Source: Spironucleus salmonicida (lineage: Eukaryota > Fornicata > Diplomonadida > Hexamitidae). From it: a stretch of DNA of 64,000 nt. The stretch spans positions 1,434,001 through 1,498,000 of the forward strand of contig CM035322.1 of the NCBI GenBank assembly GCA_000497125.2, in the 5' to 3' direction. The notes beneath the pieces were generated by a model, which searched no databases, was not told the DNA's origin, and was given only the letters and a program-made list of their open reading frames with translations. Position 1 is the first letter of the stretch. Each line of letters starts with the position of its first letter. The position numbers and the translations under genes were made by a program. This document shows, one piece after another, positions 12,201 through 27,473 of this stretch.

Positions 12201-15200
12201 TCATATATTAAAATGATTGAAAATATTGCTGGATCTTAGTTAAATAATATTAAATATATTTAAATGTTTTAATCTATTTTTGATAAAAATATAAAACCCA
12301 CTTAAATTAAAAACTTAACAACGTAGTTTGGTATTAGTGCTGCATAAAGTTTAGCACTATCTGGACAAGATATTATCGGATCATATATATAGTATTAAAA
12401 TAAATTATTTGATTATTGTCTTCATGTTAATAAGTAATTAGTGCATACAAAATCAGTATTTGGTTTGTTATCATAAATTTATGTTGGCTTATAATAATTT
12501 GAGGTAGATTTTAAATAAAATGGTGATATTTGTATTATATAATTCTTAAGTTATAATTAGATTAGTTTTCTTTAAAAAAATAAGCTAGTAGTTCAACATG
12601 TGATAATGTAGTAACATTTGATTAGTGTCAATTTAGTATAGTTTGCTAGAGATATAGAGTCAATAATTTATATTATGCTTGATATTTTTTATGGTATTAA
12701 TATATTATAATTGTTAACAACTGATTTAGATTTAATTAGAACAAGAGGTAACATATTATAATTCAATATTTCACATATAGAAGATGATATCCATTAATAA
12801 GCCATAAATTAGCTTAAAAAACGATAAACACCTACGTTAAAAAAATTTACGACTGATATTAATAATCAGGATGAGATGACAATCAAATAGTCGGTGCAAT
12901 AAGTAAAAAAGATATTACACGATAGAAAAGAATACAAAGAAAATGAGAAGATTGAGTCTATAAATTTACTAGGTAGTCAAGAAGCTAATACAATTCTTGA
13001 TGCCTGTAAATTTTTGAATTAACTTGCTAAAAAAATTATTAAACAGAAAGCATAATTATTTTCATTAGTCATATATTTTAAAAATGTTAAGGTGGAACAA
13101 TAAAAAGTTTCTTTGAAGGAATTATATAAATTGGTTGTAGAGTTGTACCATGTTAGAGATCGTTTGCTCAAGATACCGTATAAGCACATTTTTGAAAAAA
13201 TATAAAAATAGATGTTATAAAATAATTAAACTGGTTAGGTGGTATAATAATAATACGAAATATTTGACTTAGAAGATTCATATATTTCTAAAAAATAACC
13301 TCTAGAACATTATTATAATAAAATTAAAAAATTCTAAACACACTAAATGTATCTTAAATAACTAGAATTTAATAATTTCGAATAGAATGCATATATTATC
13401 CCACACTAATTAGGTTAGTATTTTGTCTATGCGTTATCATATTCTATTACTCCGTTTATATTAAACTAACATTTTGAGGCTTCATTAATATATTTACTTG
13501 AAAATTAGGCCGTTAATTTATAGATATTTGGAAATCTTACGGGTTTTATTATAACAGATTCACCCATTAGAGGGAGAGTTATTTTGTCATTATAATCTAA
13601 TGATGAAATATTTAGACTAAAAAACCCTATAGTGGTCCCATAAAATTTATATTAGTATGAATACTTGTTAAATTAGTAATACTAATTATCTATAACTTAA
13701 TAAGTATAAGAAGCTAATGCTTAATTAGAAAATCAAAATTTTTAAGTTTTTTTGAATTAATATCCTTATATTATTTAATGGTATTCACTTATGTAATTTC
13801 CATCATTAGACTAACTTAAATCATTTTTATTACAAGAGAACTAAAAATTACCAAAAAATATAGCTATTGCATGTAGATTAAACGATATAATTAATTTCAA
13901 GATAAATTGGTTTGTAAAACCTGTGGGAGACGATAATTTTTTGATGCCTTACAATTTAAAATTGGGATCTTATTGGGGTGGCTCAGTGCAATAAATAGAA
14001 TAATTTTAATTGACAGAAATTTTAATTAGTGCTTTAAATACTATTTTTTAAAGTTTTTATGACAAAGTCCCTGTATTTTTATTTTCTAGATCTGAACCTC
14101 TACCATAATTTGTTAAAGACTATAATATAATCACTAAAACCCTATAAAGAGTACTATAAAGAAGGTTGCAACACATGTATTTAACAGATTAGAATTTTAA
14201 CAATCAGTATTCTGCAATTAAGCGTTATCTGGTAGCAGGAGATATTGTCATAATTATCAACTTTCAATTTTTATCACTAGAGTTTTAAAATCGTATTCAT
14301 GATCTTTTTATCAAATTCACATAATTATAGGGATATTTTGACGAGATATACAAACCGACTATAAATCCAATTACTATACGAAATGCAATTAAATCAGAAA
14401 TTAAAAAACTATTGCATAAATAGTTAGATATTGAAGAATAATAAAGTATTACCTAGGATGATATAGTATTGTAGTAACTTTCATATTTGGATGTAAAAGA
14501 CTAACTAGGCTTTCTTATATTTTCAGTTCCTTTAAATGATTATAACATTTAGCAAGATATTTCTAAGCAAAGTTATTTATTTTTTATAAATAAATTTAAA
14601 TCTGTAAGTTAATCATATACTTATAATGTTAATTAAAATCTTTAGGTAGAGTATGAAAAAATTAATGATGTCTTTGCAAATAAATTTTTAAATTTGTAAA
14701 ATATTTTAAAATATTTTAATACTAAAATCTAACTAATAACAGTCAAAGATTACAAAATGGTGACTAGTTTATTAGCAGAGTACAAAAATATTGGTTATGC
14801 TGTTTTATTTTTAGATATTGTTTTCAAGTCATATGTCTGTAGTAATACATAAAAAAGTTAAGGTAAAAATAAGGCATAGTAGATCTTAGGCTTTGATGAA
14901 TATTCGTTTAGAAGCTCAAAAGTAGTTATTCAGTAACTTAGACTTAAAGGAAAAATTAATGATTAATAAGGTTAGTATTAAGAATTTACCAATGACTTAA
15001 TGCTAATAGCTAATTTATTGATATAAATATTTAATCTTAACAAATAAGAAACTGGTATTATTAATCATATGACAGTTTTATTCTGTAACATTTTAATTAA
15101 GTCTTAAAATGATAATAAATCTAGAAGGCATAACTATTCAAAATACACGAATGATTTCATAAAACCGTATTTAAATAAGTAAGCAAATTAATTTATAAAA

Positions 15201-18200
15201 TACTGTTGTCAAAAATTTTAATTGACAATGGGGATTGGTTTAGAAGTTTTTTAATTGATGAATTTATTATAATTTAAGAAGCCCATATTATTATTGACTA
15301 ATAATTTGTATAATATTATTTACATGGCATAAATAATTTAAGATTTATCGAATATTAAAAATGATGTTAGTGTAATTACAGATGTATCAGATTTTAGTAT
15401 TTAACAATTATCTATTAAAAAAATTTATATTATTAATCCTACAAGCTATGAATAATTCGAATTATTTACATAATATTTAAATAGACATGAGGTTTCAAGC
15501 ATTATAAATAGAGTATTTATTATTTGCCCGGCTGTTAAAAAAGATACTTTATGGTAAACTTATTAATTTAGATATTCTTGTTTAGCAGAATTTAGTTAGA
15601 TTTTGCCAATTAATCTTTTTATTTTTTCTAATAAGAAAAAATTCGACATCTTTTAGCTTTAACGTTTTTATATTACTAATATATATGAAGGAATCGATGT
15701 GACACCTAAGAGTTTTTATCGATTAAAACACTTATAAAATTTATTTAAGGGTATTACAACAAATTTATTTAATTTATTTTTAAAGGAATTTAATTTAGGA
15801 AATAAATAAGAAGAGTTTATTCATTTGAGATCCATATTTGATTTCTTTTTGTTAAGGTTTAATATTATGGTAATTATAGAGGAAGATGTTAAATATACAG
15901 AAAGCACTAATAAAATGGAAAATTTTTTCACAAAAATTCAAAATGTTAAAATGAATTCTCAAGAATATAAAGATAGTGTTAATTCAAAAGAAAAAGAGTT
16001 TATTAGTTAGATTGAAACAGTAGATATAAAATATTAAGGATTAGATGCTGAGTATGTTTCATCAGTCAATAAGATTGATATTGAGAATGTACAGTTGTTG
16101 TAATAAATGTAAGGTAATTTTCAGTCGTATGGGATAGGAAATTTATCAGGTTGCTAAATCAAATTTAGCACTAATTTTTTAGAATAATTTATCTAATAAG
16201 AAACTGCTTATGATTCATTTAAATATTTATAAGAGGTAGTGTTCATTAGCCTATGGAATACTTTTAGTTTGTTTGGATAATTTTATATTAAAAATATAGT
16301 TATAGATAAAAAATGGAAATCGATCTACAAAACTTTAGAAGAATATGATCTAGAGAATTACAGGCCTGGAATTGAAAAATACTTCTTACAAAATTACATT
16401 AAGTTAATAGAATATGAAAATGTAGAGAAGTATATTATTTAATTAGAGCAATCTAAGTATTCCACGTTAGCACAAGTTGTTAAAATAGGATATCAGTCTT
16501 TATCTGCAGTAATGCCGAAGTAGTTTTATTATAGATAGTTTTGCTATATTAACTATTTTAATAAAGATGATATAGGTCAGTATAAATGGCTTAGTTATTG
16601 TTTAGGGAAAGGTATATTGAAAAATGTCAATTTGCATAAATTTATAAATATCTAAAAGCAAACTGGACAATCACTTAAAAAGAATACTAATTTTACAATT
16701 TTAAAATAGTAAACATTTGTTGATGGAATGTGGGATATTAATGGACTAGTTAATAATAGTACATAAATAGATGACAATAATATTAATACAGAAGAGTAAT
16801 TATTAGAATTTATGAAATTAGGAAACGTATCATTTAAAGATAAGTAATCAACTGAATAAATATTAGGATTTACAAATAAATAGGTACAGAATAAGTTTAA
16901 AAAAGAATTCAATACAAATTAAATTAACTTATAGCAAGATATTTAACCATTATTTGAAACATGGCAATTTATTTTTTTAGATGATGAACGAATAGCTCTT
17001 TCAACATTAATTGCATGCTGTTTTATGTCACCATCTACGTTTTGTTTAAAAGGCTAGAAGTATAGTGGAAAAACAACATTAATTAAAATTGCTAGTGTTA
17101 TCATTAAAGATTTAATTGATTTTAGTAATTCAATGACCATGAACTTAGATGACGATTCATAGTTTAATTCGCTGGCTTAGGGAATTATAGAAAAATTTGA
17201 ACTAGTTAGTATCTATAAACAGAGTATTATAGATATAAGTGATGATACAATAGACGATATAGGGTTAGATATAGCTAGATATAATTCAATCTAATTCTAT
17301 GAGATTGAATAATATTTACTAAAGAATATTAATGAACTATAATTATCTCATGCTGCTATAAATAAAATATATGAAATAATTACCAATTTTAATCAACTAT
17401 AACAAGTAGAAAAAGTAGATGTAATAGAAAATAAACTTGAAATAATATAATAACTTAGATTTTTAAAATTTACTAGAGGAATCAAATTTCCAGTTTTCGC
17501 ATTTGAATTCAACTAACAACAATTCTCAAGTATTTCCCATAGATTTATGTCGTTTATTAGGGACCATAGAATCATTCTTTCCTAGGTATGGAGTTTAGGG
17601 TTAGAATCTCAAATTGTTAGTGTTATGGGGTAAGTTTAACTTTCGGATTGTTCAGTTATTATAGAGTTAGATGAAAATTAGTCAATAGATTTAGATGTAG
17701 TTGAATTTATTATGCCAAACTTATCAATGTAGTATTTGCGTCGACTATTTAGATAATACGGATAAACTTATAACATTAACATGAATGATGATTGGATTCA
17801 ATCTTTCTACTATGGAATTAACCTAATTCAATCTTCACTTCCGAACGACATATTTAATAATTTTAAATTTATTGAAAGTTTTATGTTTTCTTAAGGTAAT
17901 TTACTGCCATCCTATATATCTTTGGTTAAAGACTCACGTAGATTTAATAAAACAATGGATATTGCGATTGAAGATTTAATTTAAGAAATGAAACCAGAAA
18001 TTTGGACTATTTTAATTTCAAATTATGAAAAATTTAATGATTAAATTGAAAAATCACAAGAGACAGATTTTAAGAAAACATTAATGTAATTTGTGGAAGT
18101 AATATCTTAGTAGTAATAACAAAATCCTACTTATTTATAAAAAATTATAGCTCTAAACTAAGATTTTTTATTTAAATCAATAAATATTTTCACACTATTC

Positions 18201-21200
18201 CATGTCTTAAGCGAGTAAAATATAGCAAATTCATGTTTTTCTTAATGTCTGGAGAGATTTACTTCTTTGAATTTATTAGGTTATCTTAATATTAGTTCTA
18301 ATACTGATTTAACTACTAAGAAATATAAATTAATTCATCCATGGTAAGAAACTTCATCATATACTTATTTATACTAAACATTTTAATCTGTTATTACATA
18401 ACTTTGCTTAACTTCAGGTAGAAGCGAGTAAACATAAGCTTTAACTAGCACAGCTTTTTAGAATAAGTTTGCAAGAAAGTTATTTTATTTTATGAAACCA
18501 CTTGTAGTTGATCATAAGATTTTTGTTCAAAAATTTCCATTTACAAAAGTTCTTTAAAAATTTATAAAGAAACTTCCAGCGTAAGAAACTATTGTTTATT
18601 AAATAGAATAGTTTTTACTTTAAAATAAGATGAAAAGCTTGTACGATGCTGGGCTCATATCTGCAGGTATTTATGAAACCAATAGTTTTTTTAATGCTCA
18701 TATCATCTAATTATATTCATAGGCTGCCACATAATATGAACCAATGCTACTAATTGTTGTTTACTAAATGCTAATGTATATTTTAAAGCTAAAATAAAGA
18801 AATGCTTCTATTGTTTAACTATAAATTTAACTTACAAATGGAGAACCATAAGATATATTCGATATACTTAACAGAGATTCGATTTATAATTTCAAATCCT
18901 ATTTTATATCTATAATTAATTAATTTTTGTCCTAAAAAATTTCCAAACCAAATGGATCATAACATTCTGTACATAAATAACATTCTCAGGATGATTTAAT
19001 TTCTGAAGATATAGCAGATGAAGAATTTATTGAATAATAGGTGGATTCATCTGAATCTAGTGAAAATGATTCAAATGATGAACTTGAAGATAATAATCAT
19101 TTCAACGGCTTTTAAAATCAGGCAGTATCGAGTATAAGATTTCCTATTATAGAAATAAAATTAAATACGAATTCAGGATCCAATTAGTATAATATGCTGA
19201 TATAATTACTCTCAACTGTTTCTTAATATAAAGTTATGCAAGCAGATTAGTTTAAGATAGCATTTTAATAAATGGGTAAAACAGATGAACAGTTATAAAA
19301 TGAGGATATGGACGATGATATATCTGCTTATTCAAAAGGTTCTAAAGCATCGTCTGCTTAATCTGGATCTGTTGCGCATTCCAATTACAGTAATTTCGAA
19401 TAAACAGCAAATTATGACAAACTTATGTATACCAGTTTATCTTAATAATAATTACTATTTGTTAATAATTTAAAGCATGATAGAAAACTAATATTAGATG
19501 TTTAAAATATTTTAAACATGTTGACTACTTACACTCATAATTCAAACAGATAGCATAAAAAGGCATAAAGTTAGCTTAATTCTGATTTAGTATAATATAT
19601 AAAAAATTTTGTTCAGGAACTATAAAATTTATTGATAATTGATGATGATGCTATAGAATATTTAGTTTTGCTTTAAATTTTCAGGTTTGCTATTCTAATG
19701 TCTCTAGGTATTAAACCATCTTTAGCATTTAATTAAGGTACATATAATAAAAATACAATGTTATTTAATTACAATATTTAATCGTTTTTCACAGGTATTT
19801 GTTTATAATCAGGTTTATAGTAATTTTAAAATACATCTAAATTAAAGGTAGGTATTATGTCAGCAGAATTTACATTAAATGGGTTCCCATCATTTCTAGG
19901 TTAGCGTTGTCAATAGTATAACTAGCTAAAAGAGGAAGAAGATATATTAATATCCGATGTTATATCTGGAAATTAATTTCCAGACAATAAAGAGCAGGTA
20001 AAAAATTATATATAAGATCCTTAAGATGTTATTTTAATTTTGCCGAAATCATTTTTGTAAAAAAAATCATATTCATAATTTTCACTACAATCCACATTAT
20101 TGTCATCCCTCTAAAATAGTTCATTCGTATAGTTTTTATTCGATTAATAGGAATTATAATCTATTCTCAAACTATTATCTATAGGGTTAGATTTGTATGT
20201 AGAGCTAGATAATAAATCTTTTTATGCGTTATTATCACTGACATTCTCTATTATTATAGTTGATGATTTACCATCCTAAAAAACAGATGAAATTGGGAAC
20301 TTTAAATTTAATTAATAAGGCATTAAATCTTTTGGCTAGATACCAAATATTTTAGAATAATCTGTTAAGTATTTAAATAGCTAAAATTATAATAAAACGT
20401 AGAATTTATAAAATATGTCTCATGTGTAATTTAATACAATTAACTATTAAGCTGGAGATTTACCACACCTTTTTAATGTCAGTGGATGTGTGCTGCCAGA
20501 AGACAGTCCAATTTTTGAATAATTTTAACATGGATATCCCTTTATTATTTAATAGTTTTGTCATATTACTATAAATTTATTTAATACATTAATTAACTTT
20601 TGCAAATAAAATACTTTAAACTTCGTGGAGTTCACATAGCTTGCTTCAAATATAGTTAATTTTTACACTAAATAAATATTTGAGTTCTTTTAAAATGCTA
20701 ATTATTTGTTTTTAATTTATCATTATTATGAAGCGTTATCATCTCCTTTATAAAACAAACCATAGTTAGTAGATTCATTATAAAGTTGTCAAGACTTGTA
20801 AAAATAAATCTCTGAAGAGCTTATTAAATATAAATCAGGAGTATAAGGTCAATATTTTGATTTTTATTTCCTTAAAAACGTGCAGAAAGTTTTAAAATAT
20901 GATAAAATCAAATATATGAATCAAAAATCAAAATAAACAGATTTTGATTCTTAGCTACTTATTTCAACTTTTGAATCATATATTATTAGAAATTTACTGT
21001 ATACTATTATTGAAAAGATAAAGCCTAAATATAATTATTACCAAACTATTGCATAATCTTCATATATTGATGGGATCATTTGTGCATGCTATTTAGTATT
21101 TTAATAATCAAATATTTTAAATGATTAAATGTTATTTAATTAATTAAGGCGAATGAAATTTAGCCATGTGTTTGGCTAATGTTAGCATATTATTTAAAAT

Positions 21201-24200
21201 ATTAACGTCACTGATAATATTAACGAAATAAATGGAAAATACGACTATTTATTAGTTTATCTAATTAGCTAATGTCAGGAATATGGATTTACAATTGATG
21301 TATAGTAAAATCTTTCTTAATAATCTTTATTCGGATAAATTACAAAATTCGAGAAAATTAACTATACTTAGAACAAACCGTTAATAGTTAATGGTGGATT
21401 TTCATTTTCACGATCCATTTAGCATCAAATTTATTAAATTGGAATGTTTAATTATCCGATTATAACCTTTATGTAACAATTACATATTCCAATTTAATAC
21501 AACGATCCTGTATACGAATAATTATATAACATCGCATTCATGAGCCAGAAATTGTTTAAAACAACATTTTTAGTTAATGAATCTCTGTTGCTTATTACTG
21601 CATGTGTATTAGAGGTTATTAAATTCTCAGATACCGCCAGGGAGGAATATTTACGTCTAATTTAAATGACGTTAGATGAATAAGATTTATTAGGGAAGAA
21701 ATCTATTGCACAAGATATTGCCAAGAAACTTCTTATAGTAGATTTATCTGCCCCATCTAAAGAATTCCAACAAGCATTAGCCAGAGCCATCTCAATTTCA
21801 GATTCTATAGTTTCTTTTACTAATTTTTCAGATAAAGCTTCGAATTCAAATCTGGTTATATTACGGAAATTCTTGTCTCTTAGGGGAAGAAAAGTTATAT
21901 AGAAGAGATAAACTATTTTAATTGGTCTATAAACTACTATTACAAACTAAGCATTACATAAATATAAAATTGTTATTGGATGTAATAAAGAAACCCTACA
22001 ATAAACGCTGCAGCGAGCAAATATGGATACCCAAGAGTTTTTAGATTTATTTTCAAGCTTGTACTAGGATGATAATGTTGATATTCAAAGCTAGTAAATC
22101 TTTATTACAACCTAAAATCTCATAAAAAGTGTTTTCTCAAATCAGGCAACAATTAGATATAAAGTAGAGAGACACTACCAGCTAAATACGCAAATCATGG
22201 AGACTATTAAAATATTTAAGGAAAAGGTCAAAAAATATTTTAGTCATTTCGTATTCGATGCTGTAAATCTAACAGTTTAAGAACAGGTTCCAATGAGTGT
22301 TCTCATGCAGAATTAAGTTGAGCCAGAGGAGGAGGAAAACGATGCTAATATCGATGATTTCGACTTCTCACAGCGCATAAATTCGCTTATTAAAGACGCT
22401 GACACGATTTTGAGCACATCAATTAAGTCATCGGCGTACGTCTCTGCGAACAGCTCCCAAATCCAAGACCTGCAGGACATTCTTTCGTACATTTAGGACA
22501 TTGACACCAGCGTGCACTTCCAGGATACCGTCCAGCTCAATCAGGACATCGACATTACACAGAAGATCGTTTTGAAGGATTTCGATTACCCAATTAACGC
22601 AAAAATCCAGGCAGCGCGCGTTATCCAGCAAATTGGTTAACCGTCCTGCTAGCAGTTCGCGCTTGCGATCCAGTTCATTATCTCGCTTTTCGAGAACTAT
22701 GCGAGTCAGAAACTGCAGTTTATGAGCTTCCTGGGCCAGGATTTCATCGCAAATATCTGCGGCCACATCACGTCCCAATGTGACCTGCTCGTCACGAATT
22801 CGCTGGCAGTGGTGGCGCAAAATCCTAGCTAAATCCAAGCGCAGCCGCAGCTGAAGGGGATGGTGCGGGCGACGCAGATCTACCCTATCGTGTACGCGCT
22901 GACAATCAAAAAGCAGCTGCTCATTGAGTTCTTCATTTTTGCAGTTCTGCCGCAGGTCCTGAAAATCACATCGGCGATGACGGAGCAGAAGTACCAATTC
23001 GCCCTCTTTTCGTACATCAATATGGTATTTTTCTCGTTTATGCAGTAGGAGCGCCAGATAACGTCATTTGACGAAATTCGCGAATTCGTGCAGCAGTACC
23101 TGTAGACTACGCAGCTTAATCAGTAGACGGAGCTGTAATTCTGCTTCGCACAGCAGATTCGACTCATGTTTTCTAACAACTCAAAATTTAAGTTACAGAG
23201 CTAGAAATAGTTGCAGCAGTTCAGGGACATTTTGCCGTCAGTGGTAACACTTTCCACCCGGTTAGAGCAATATTGGATCAAACTGGCTAGCCTGTCATAC
23301 AATAATATTATTTATAACATTTTGCCATGGTTTTTAAAATATCATTCCATTTTCGTCTAGTTAAGTCAGTGTCAAAACATATTTGCGGGTATAGTAGTTT
23401 ATTGGTAGAAGACTCAGTGTGTGACAATTTCATAAATGTTAGGTAAAATTTAGATGTAAAAGCCCAAAAAGCTTATCGAACAATAGACTAGTTAGACTTA
23501 ATTATTAGATGGCGAAGAGTAAGAAGAAAACAGCGAGGATATCGTTGAGGAAGAGGATCAGTAGGATGAACCAGCTTTGATTAAAGATAGAATTACGCTT
23601 ATTTTGGATAGATAGTAGAAATCAGATAGACAGATTTCAAACTTACCGTAAAAGTTACAAATACCAAATCCTGATACGATATTTGCAGCATTTTTGATTG
23701 GGAACTAGCTATAACCGCATCTTTTATAGGATAATCTTACCCTTTATACACATTTAATTTATGGTATTTTAGACTTGTAAAAGTCAATTAGTTTGGAGAT
23801 AGTAACTAATCACTCAAGCGCGTCAATTCACAATATTGCTACAGGTTTAATTAAAACTTGCTAACTGACTACATAGACAGAACGATAAAGAGTTTTAGTT
23901 AAGTTTTGGTATGATATTTAGGCTCATTTTGAGGTAATTATGAAAATTTTATCGCCAAATATAACATATAATGACATAAATCACCATTAGGTTATTATTT
24001 CAGATTAAATGTTTACAATTGCAGAGTTCTTTAATACTATTTCTATCGAATACCTCAAATATTTCTAGAAGATAAAGCTACTTATGGTTTAGGATGAGTA
24101 TGATTCTTCTAAACATTATTAATAATTAATTAAGATAGGATCCCCATAAAATACAGTTTTCATAATTTATTATGACAACGCAATTGATATAAATTCTTTA

Positions 24201-26045
24201 TTATCTTTTGTTTATGATAGCTCTGATTTGTAGGTATTTACGAGTATTCCACTAATATTTACTAATAAGCTTACACTATAACAATTAAGAGATATGATTT
24301 CGGTTATTAATATAGACCCAACTTATAACCTTTAAGAGCTTTAAAACATAATATCCTTTATTAAAAATAAACAAACAGTATATCCATATCATACACAGCT
24401 CCCTATAATTATAACAATTCCTACAAATACGCACAGATATTCAGCTTCAAAAAAGTATATACAATAGTTTAAACAATTAATAACATAGTTAATTTAGTTA
24501 AGTGATCCTTATATAGCATAAATACGATAGTCAGATACATTGGATAACTCGTTTAGACATATTTTGTCATTATTTATGTTAGAATTATTTGATATGTAAA
24601 CAAAGAATATAAAAATTGACACTAAATATTAGAATAATCAAATTCTAAGCTATATTTTAATAATTTCTATTATTAAATTATAATTTGATATTCCAGATGT
24701 AGAAATATGCAAAGTGTTTAGAGATCCACACTAAATGAAACACCTAAACTAAATTCATTCTGTGTCTGTGGTAAATTAATATGATAGAATCAAATAGAAA
24801 TTGGGAGATTCTAACTAATATTAATAATAAATATTAGAATATTTCTTGTAACCTTAAGTGTCTAGTAAATCAAAGTCAGTAAATATTTACGAAGACGATT
24901 TTGATATTTTTGATGATTTTGAATAAGATCTAGAGGAAGTTATAATTGTGGAATAACAAGAGGAAGAAATAAAAGATGAAGAAAATCTTAGTGACTGGGG
25001 AAATTTCTCAGATTATGAGATAGAGGAAGAGGAAGACATATAGGAATAAGAATTGATTGATGTAGGATAAAGCAAAGAATAAAATTTCTATTTAAATTTA
25101 ATAACATAAATAAATATGTTTGAAACATAAAATGAAGTCTAAAAAATAATTGATATTAACTCATTTGAACATTAAGTTAAGTAGATTCTCATTTAAGGAT
25201 AAAGAGTAATTTAAATAAATAATTAGAATCAGATTTAGTAAATTATTCTTTAAAGATAAACACAGTCAAATCAAAAAGTAGATAATTGTTTAAATATCTT
25301 TAAGTAGTTAGATAAATTTTTGCTCTAGAAACGAGCAAAATAAAATATTAGAATGTTCAACAACATAGAAAGTATTAGAAAGACTTCGTTTAATGAAGTT
25401 AAAAGTATAGAAAAGCAAATACCGAATCTTCTAAAGAGCTTTTTAAATTATATTACTCAACCGGCAATGGAATCCTTTTCTCTTTAAACACCACCAGAAA
25501 TTATGTTTTAAAAATTTATTTCATATTAACTAAATACTCCAATTGATGCTGTAATAGGTACATAAACTTTCGGAATTTTTGATGGCCAATGGATATTTAA
25601 TATTAATACTTTTAAATTCTGCTTTAATGAAATTCTATTATTTATTAAATTTAGGGATGCTTACATGCGCTAGATATATTTATGTGATATTTAGTTAATT
25701 TTTATCAGCAATAAATAACATGGATTCCCTAAAGTGGAAGATAATGAATTAATATTATCAGATACTCATGATGACGTTCGAAATACTGTATTCAGAGACT
25801 TTATTTTAATAAATGGATATATAGATCCAATCTTGAATATGATTACTCATGATTCACCTGAAGCTAAGAAAGGGTTTATTGATACTGCTGAACTTTACGT
25901 ATACTCAGTAGTTGCAAAAGAAGAGATTCTACGATGTTAGGGCTATGTTTAGGTTCCACTAAAAATAATTGATACAATTATATGCTAAGTTTTTGTTAAA
26001 TCTGAATCTGCATTAGATGGAATTCTAATATCGACTATGGAGTGA
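9210..26045 (+). CDS. Giant protein of unknown function (5611 residues)
   Basis: A single frame of 5612 codons without TGA; several points along it confirm the same phase. It starts MQYEIPLFQQDNSKLT and ends SALDGILISTME with a TGA in AGTGAA. One clear P-loop, GQKYSGKT (residues 2615-2622), follows FIFLDDERIALSTLIACC and precedes TLIKIASVIIKDL, so an NTPase module lies mid-protein. Acidic, probably disordered blocks occur near 3260-3300, 4765-4790 and 5224-5285. Long Leu/Ile/Gln-rich helical stretches dominate. Residues about 4370-4635 are encoded by visibly G+C-richer DNA. Size and a central P-loop recall dynein heavy chain, midasin or RNF213, but I see no repeated AAA set, MIDAS or RING. 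No family is assigned. Confidence 0.85.
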
Positions 26046-26073
26046 AATATAATATATTTATTTTACTTTCAAA
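26046..26073 (+). promoter_or_regulatory. Minimal 28-bp spacer with candidate promoter
   Basis: Only 28 bases separate the stop of the giant gene from the next ATG on the same strand. They hold ATATAATATAT at the left and TTACTTTCAAA against the ATG. If the downstream gene has its own promoter it must lie here or inside the giant gene. Similar TATTATAT-like blocks lie 15-30 bases before several other starts in the window. Confidence 0.35.
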
Positions 26074-27432
26074 ATGTCTTAATTCTTTCCCGTCAATTAC
26101 TAAGCAAAATATGCATTAGATTATGAATAAAAATCAATTAAATCAAAAATTAAGACATAACATTATGAAAGAGAAGTATTCGAAGATAAAGATATAGTCA
26201 CAATTAATTAATATTTTGATATATTTTCAAAAATTTATAACAGGACATTTGATATCACAACTATAACTAAGTTAAAGGTTTATCTAACATAATTGTAAGA
26301 ATAATTGCGAATTTAATGCAACTTAGAGCAACCTATCACAATATATTAATTTTTAAAAAATAACTATACGGCTTCATTATAGTTTAGACTAAATGCTACA
26401 TTTGAATATTAATCTGTTTTTAATTAATTACAGAAATTTTTCGTCACTGAATCTCAACTTAAAGATATTAAAAAATGTTATAAATTAACTTTACATTATA
26501 GGGTAGATAGTCTAATATTAAATATGAGTTATCATCTCATGAAGTTTTTACAATAGTTTAGTGACTTAAATACAGATCTTATAGGGTTATCCAAAAAATT
26601 TTATTAAAGGAATGACATAAATTCAGACAACTCAGATTCATATGTAGTAATGAAAGATATGACACATTATCCTTAAAAACACATTGACGAAGGAAACATA
26701 GTATAATTGTTTAATGATATTTATAAGCCTAATGTCAAATGTTTGTCATCATCTGATATGCTTAAAGAAGTAAAACTTCTTCATGCTGAAATTTAGAAAT
26801 TAGGTAGTTTTGTTACAATTAAGTAATATATCATTTCAAAAACATAGGTTTCTTGTGACTGTTGTTTTAAAATTAAGAATTTAATAATAAATAAATCAAT
26901 TGAAAACCTTTAAAAGTATATTTTAAATGAATAGTTTCTATCAGATGATGTTAAAAATATAAGTATGACCTATTATAGATTATGTTGTGAATTTTTATAA
27001 ATATTTTGCATGTTTAGAACATATTTAGTTAAATTAAATAATCTATAATAAGATAAAGATTTAGAAAATACCTCTGTATTTGATTTACTGTAAAAAATAA
27101 CTCGCACTAAGTTAGAAGTTGATATCATAGATAATTATAATATAAATCTATAACCAGAATATTGTAATGATATTACAAAAGAGCAATCGACGTAACAAAA
27201 TATTTTATAAGATATCATACCAGATCCAGAATATTATACTCAATAATAATAAATATAATTAAATGAATGCTGTTGCTAAACTGAAGACATTTTAATTGAA
27301 TCTAGACATAATTAAGAGTTTAATTTAGAATTAAGAGTAAATAAATTATAACATGATGTTAACATCATTAAATAATAGCAAACTTCCATATTAGACATAT
27401 TGTAATTAGTTTTGGAATAAATAAAAAAGTGA
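26074..27432 (+). CDS. Unknown coiled-coil protein, paralog of the gene at 32941-34440
   Basis: 452 residues. The body is helical and ends in a predicted coiled coil (LELRVNKLQHDVNIIKQQ...LVLEQIKK). The middle shares blocks with the minus-strand gene at 32941-34440: VDSLILNMSYHLMKFLQQF against NDSLILNLVHHLCQFLSQF, and FNDIYKPNVKCLSSSDMLK against FNQIYQPQNNCLSSADVFK. Both then carry a Cys pair (CDCCFKIKNLII against CTCNFEISGLII). Gene order inside the protein is the same, so this is a duplicated family. No known domain recognised. It begins 28 bp after the giant gene and precedes CYB5D1 by 41 bp on the same strand. Confidence 0.75.
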
Positions 27433-27473
27433 ATTTTATACATTATATTAATATATTTTTTCTTTCCGCATAA

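Noticed and set aside
9210-26045. Dynein heavy chain, midasin or RNF213 as identity of the giant protein
   Set aside because: Only one P-loop was found, with no set of six AAA modules, no stalk or microtubule-binding signature, no MIDAS and no RING.
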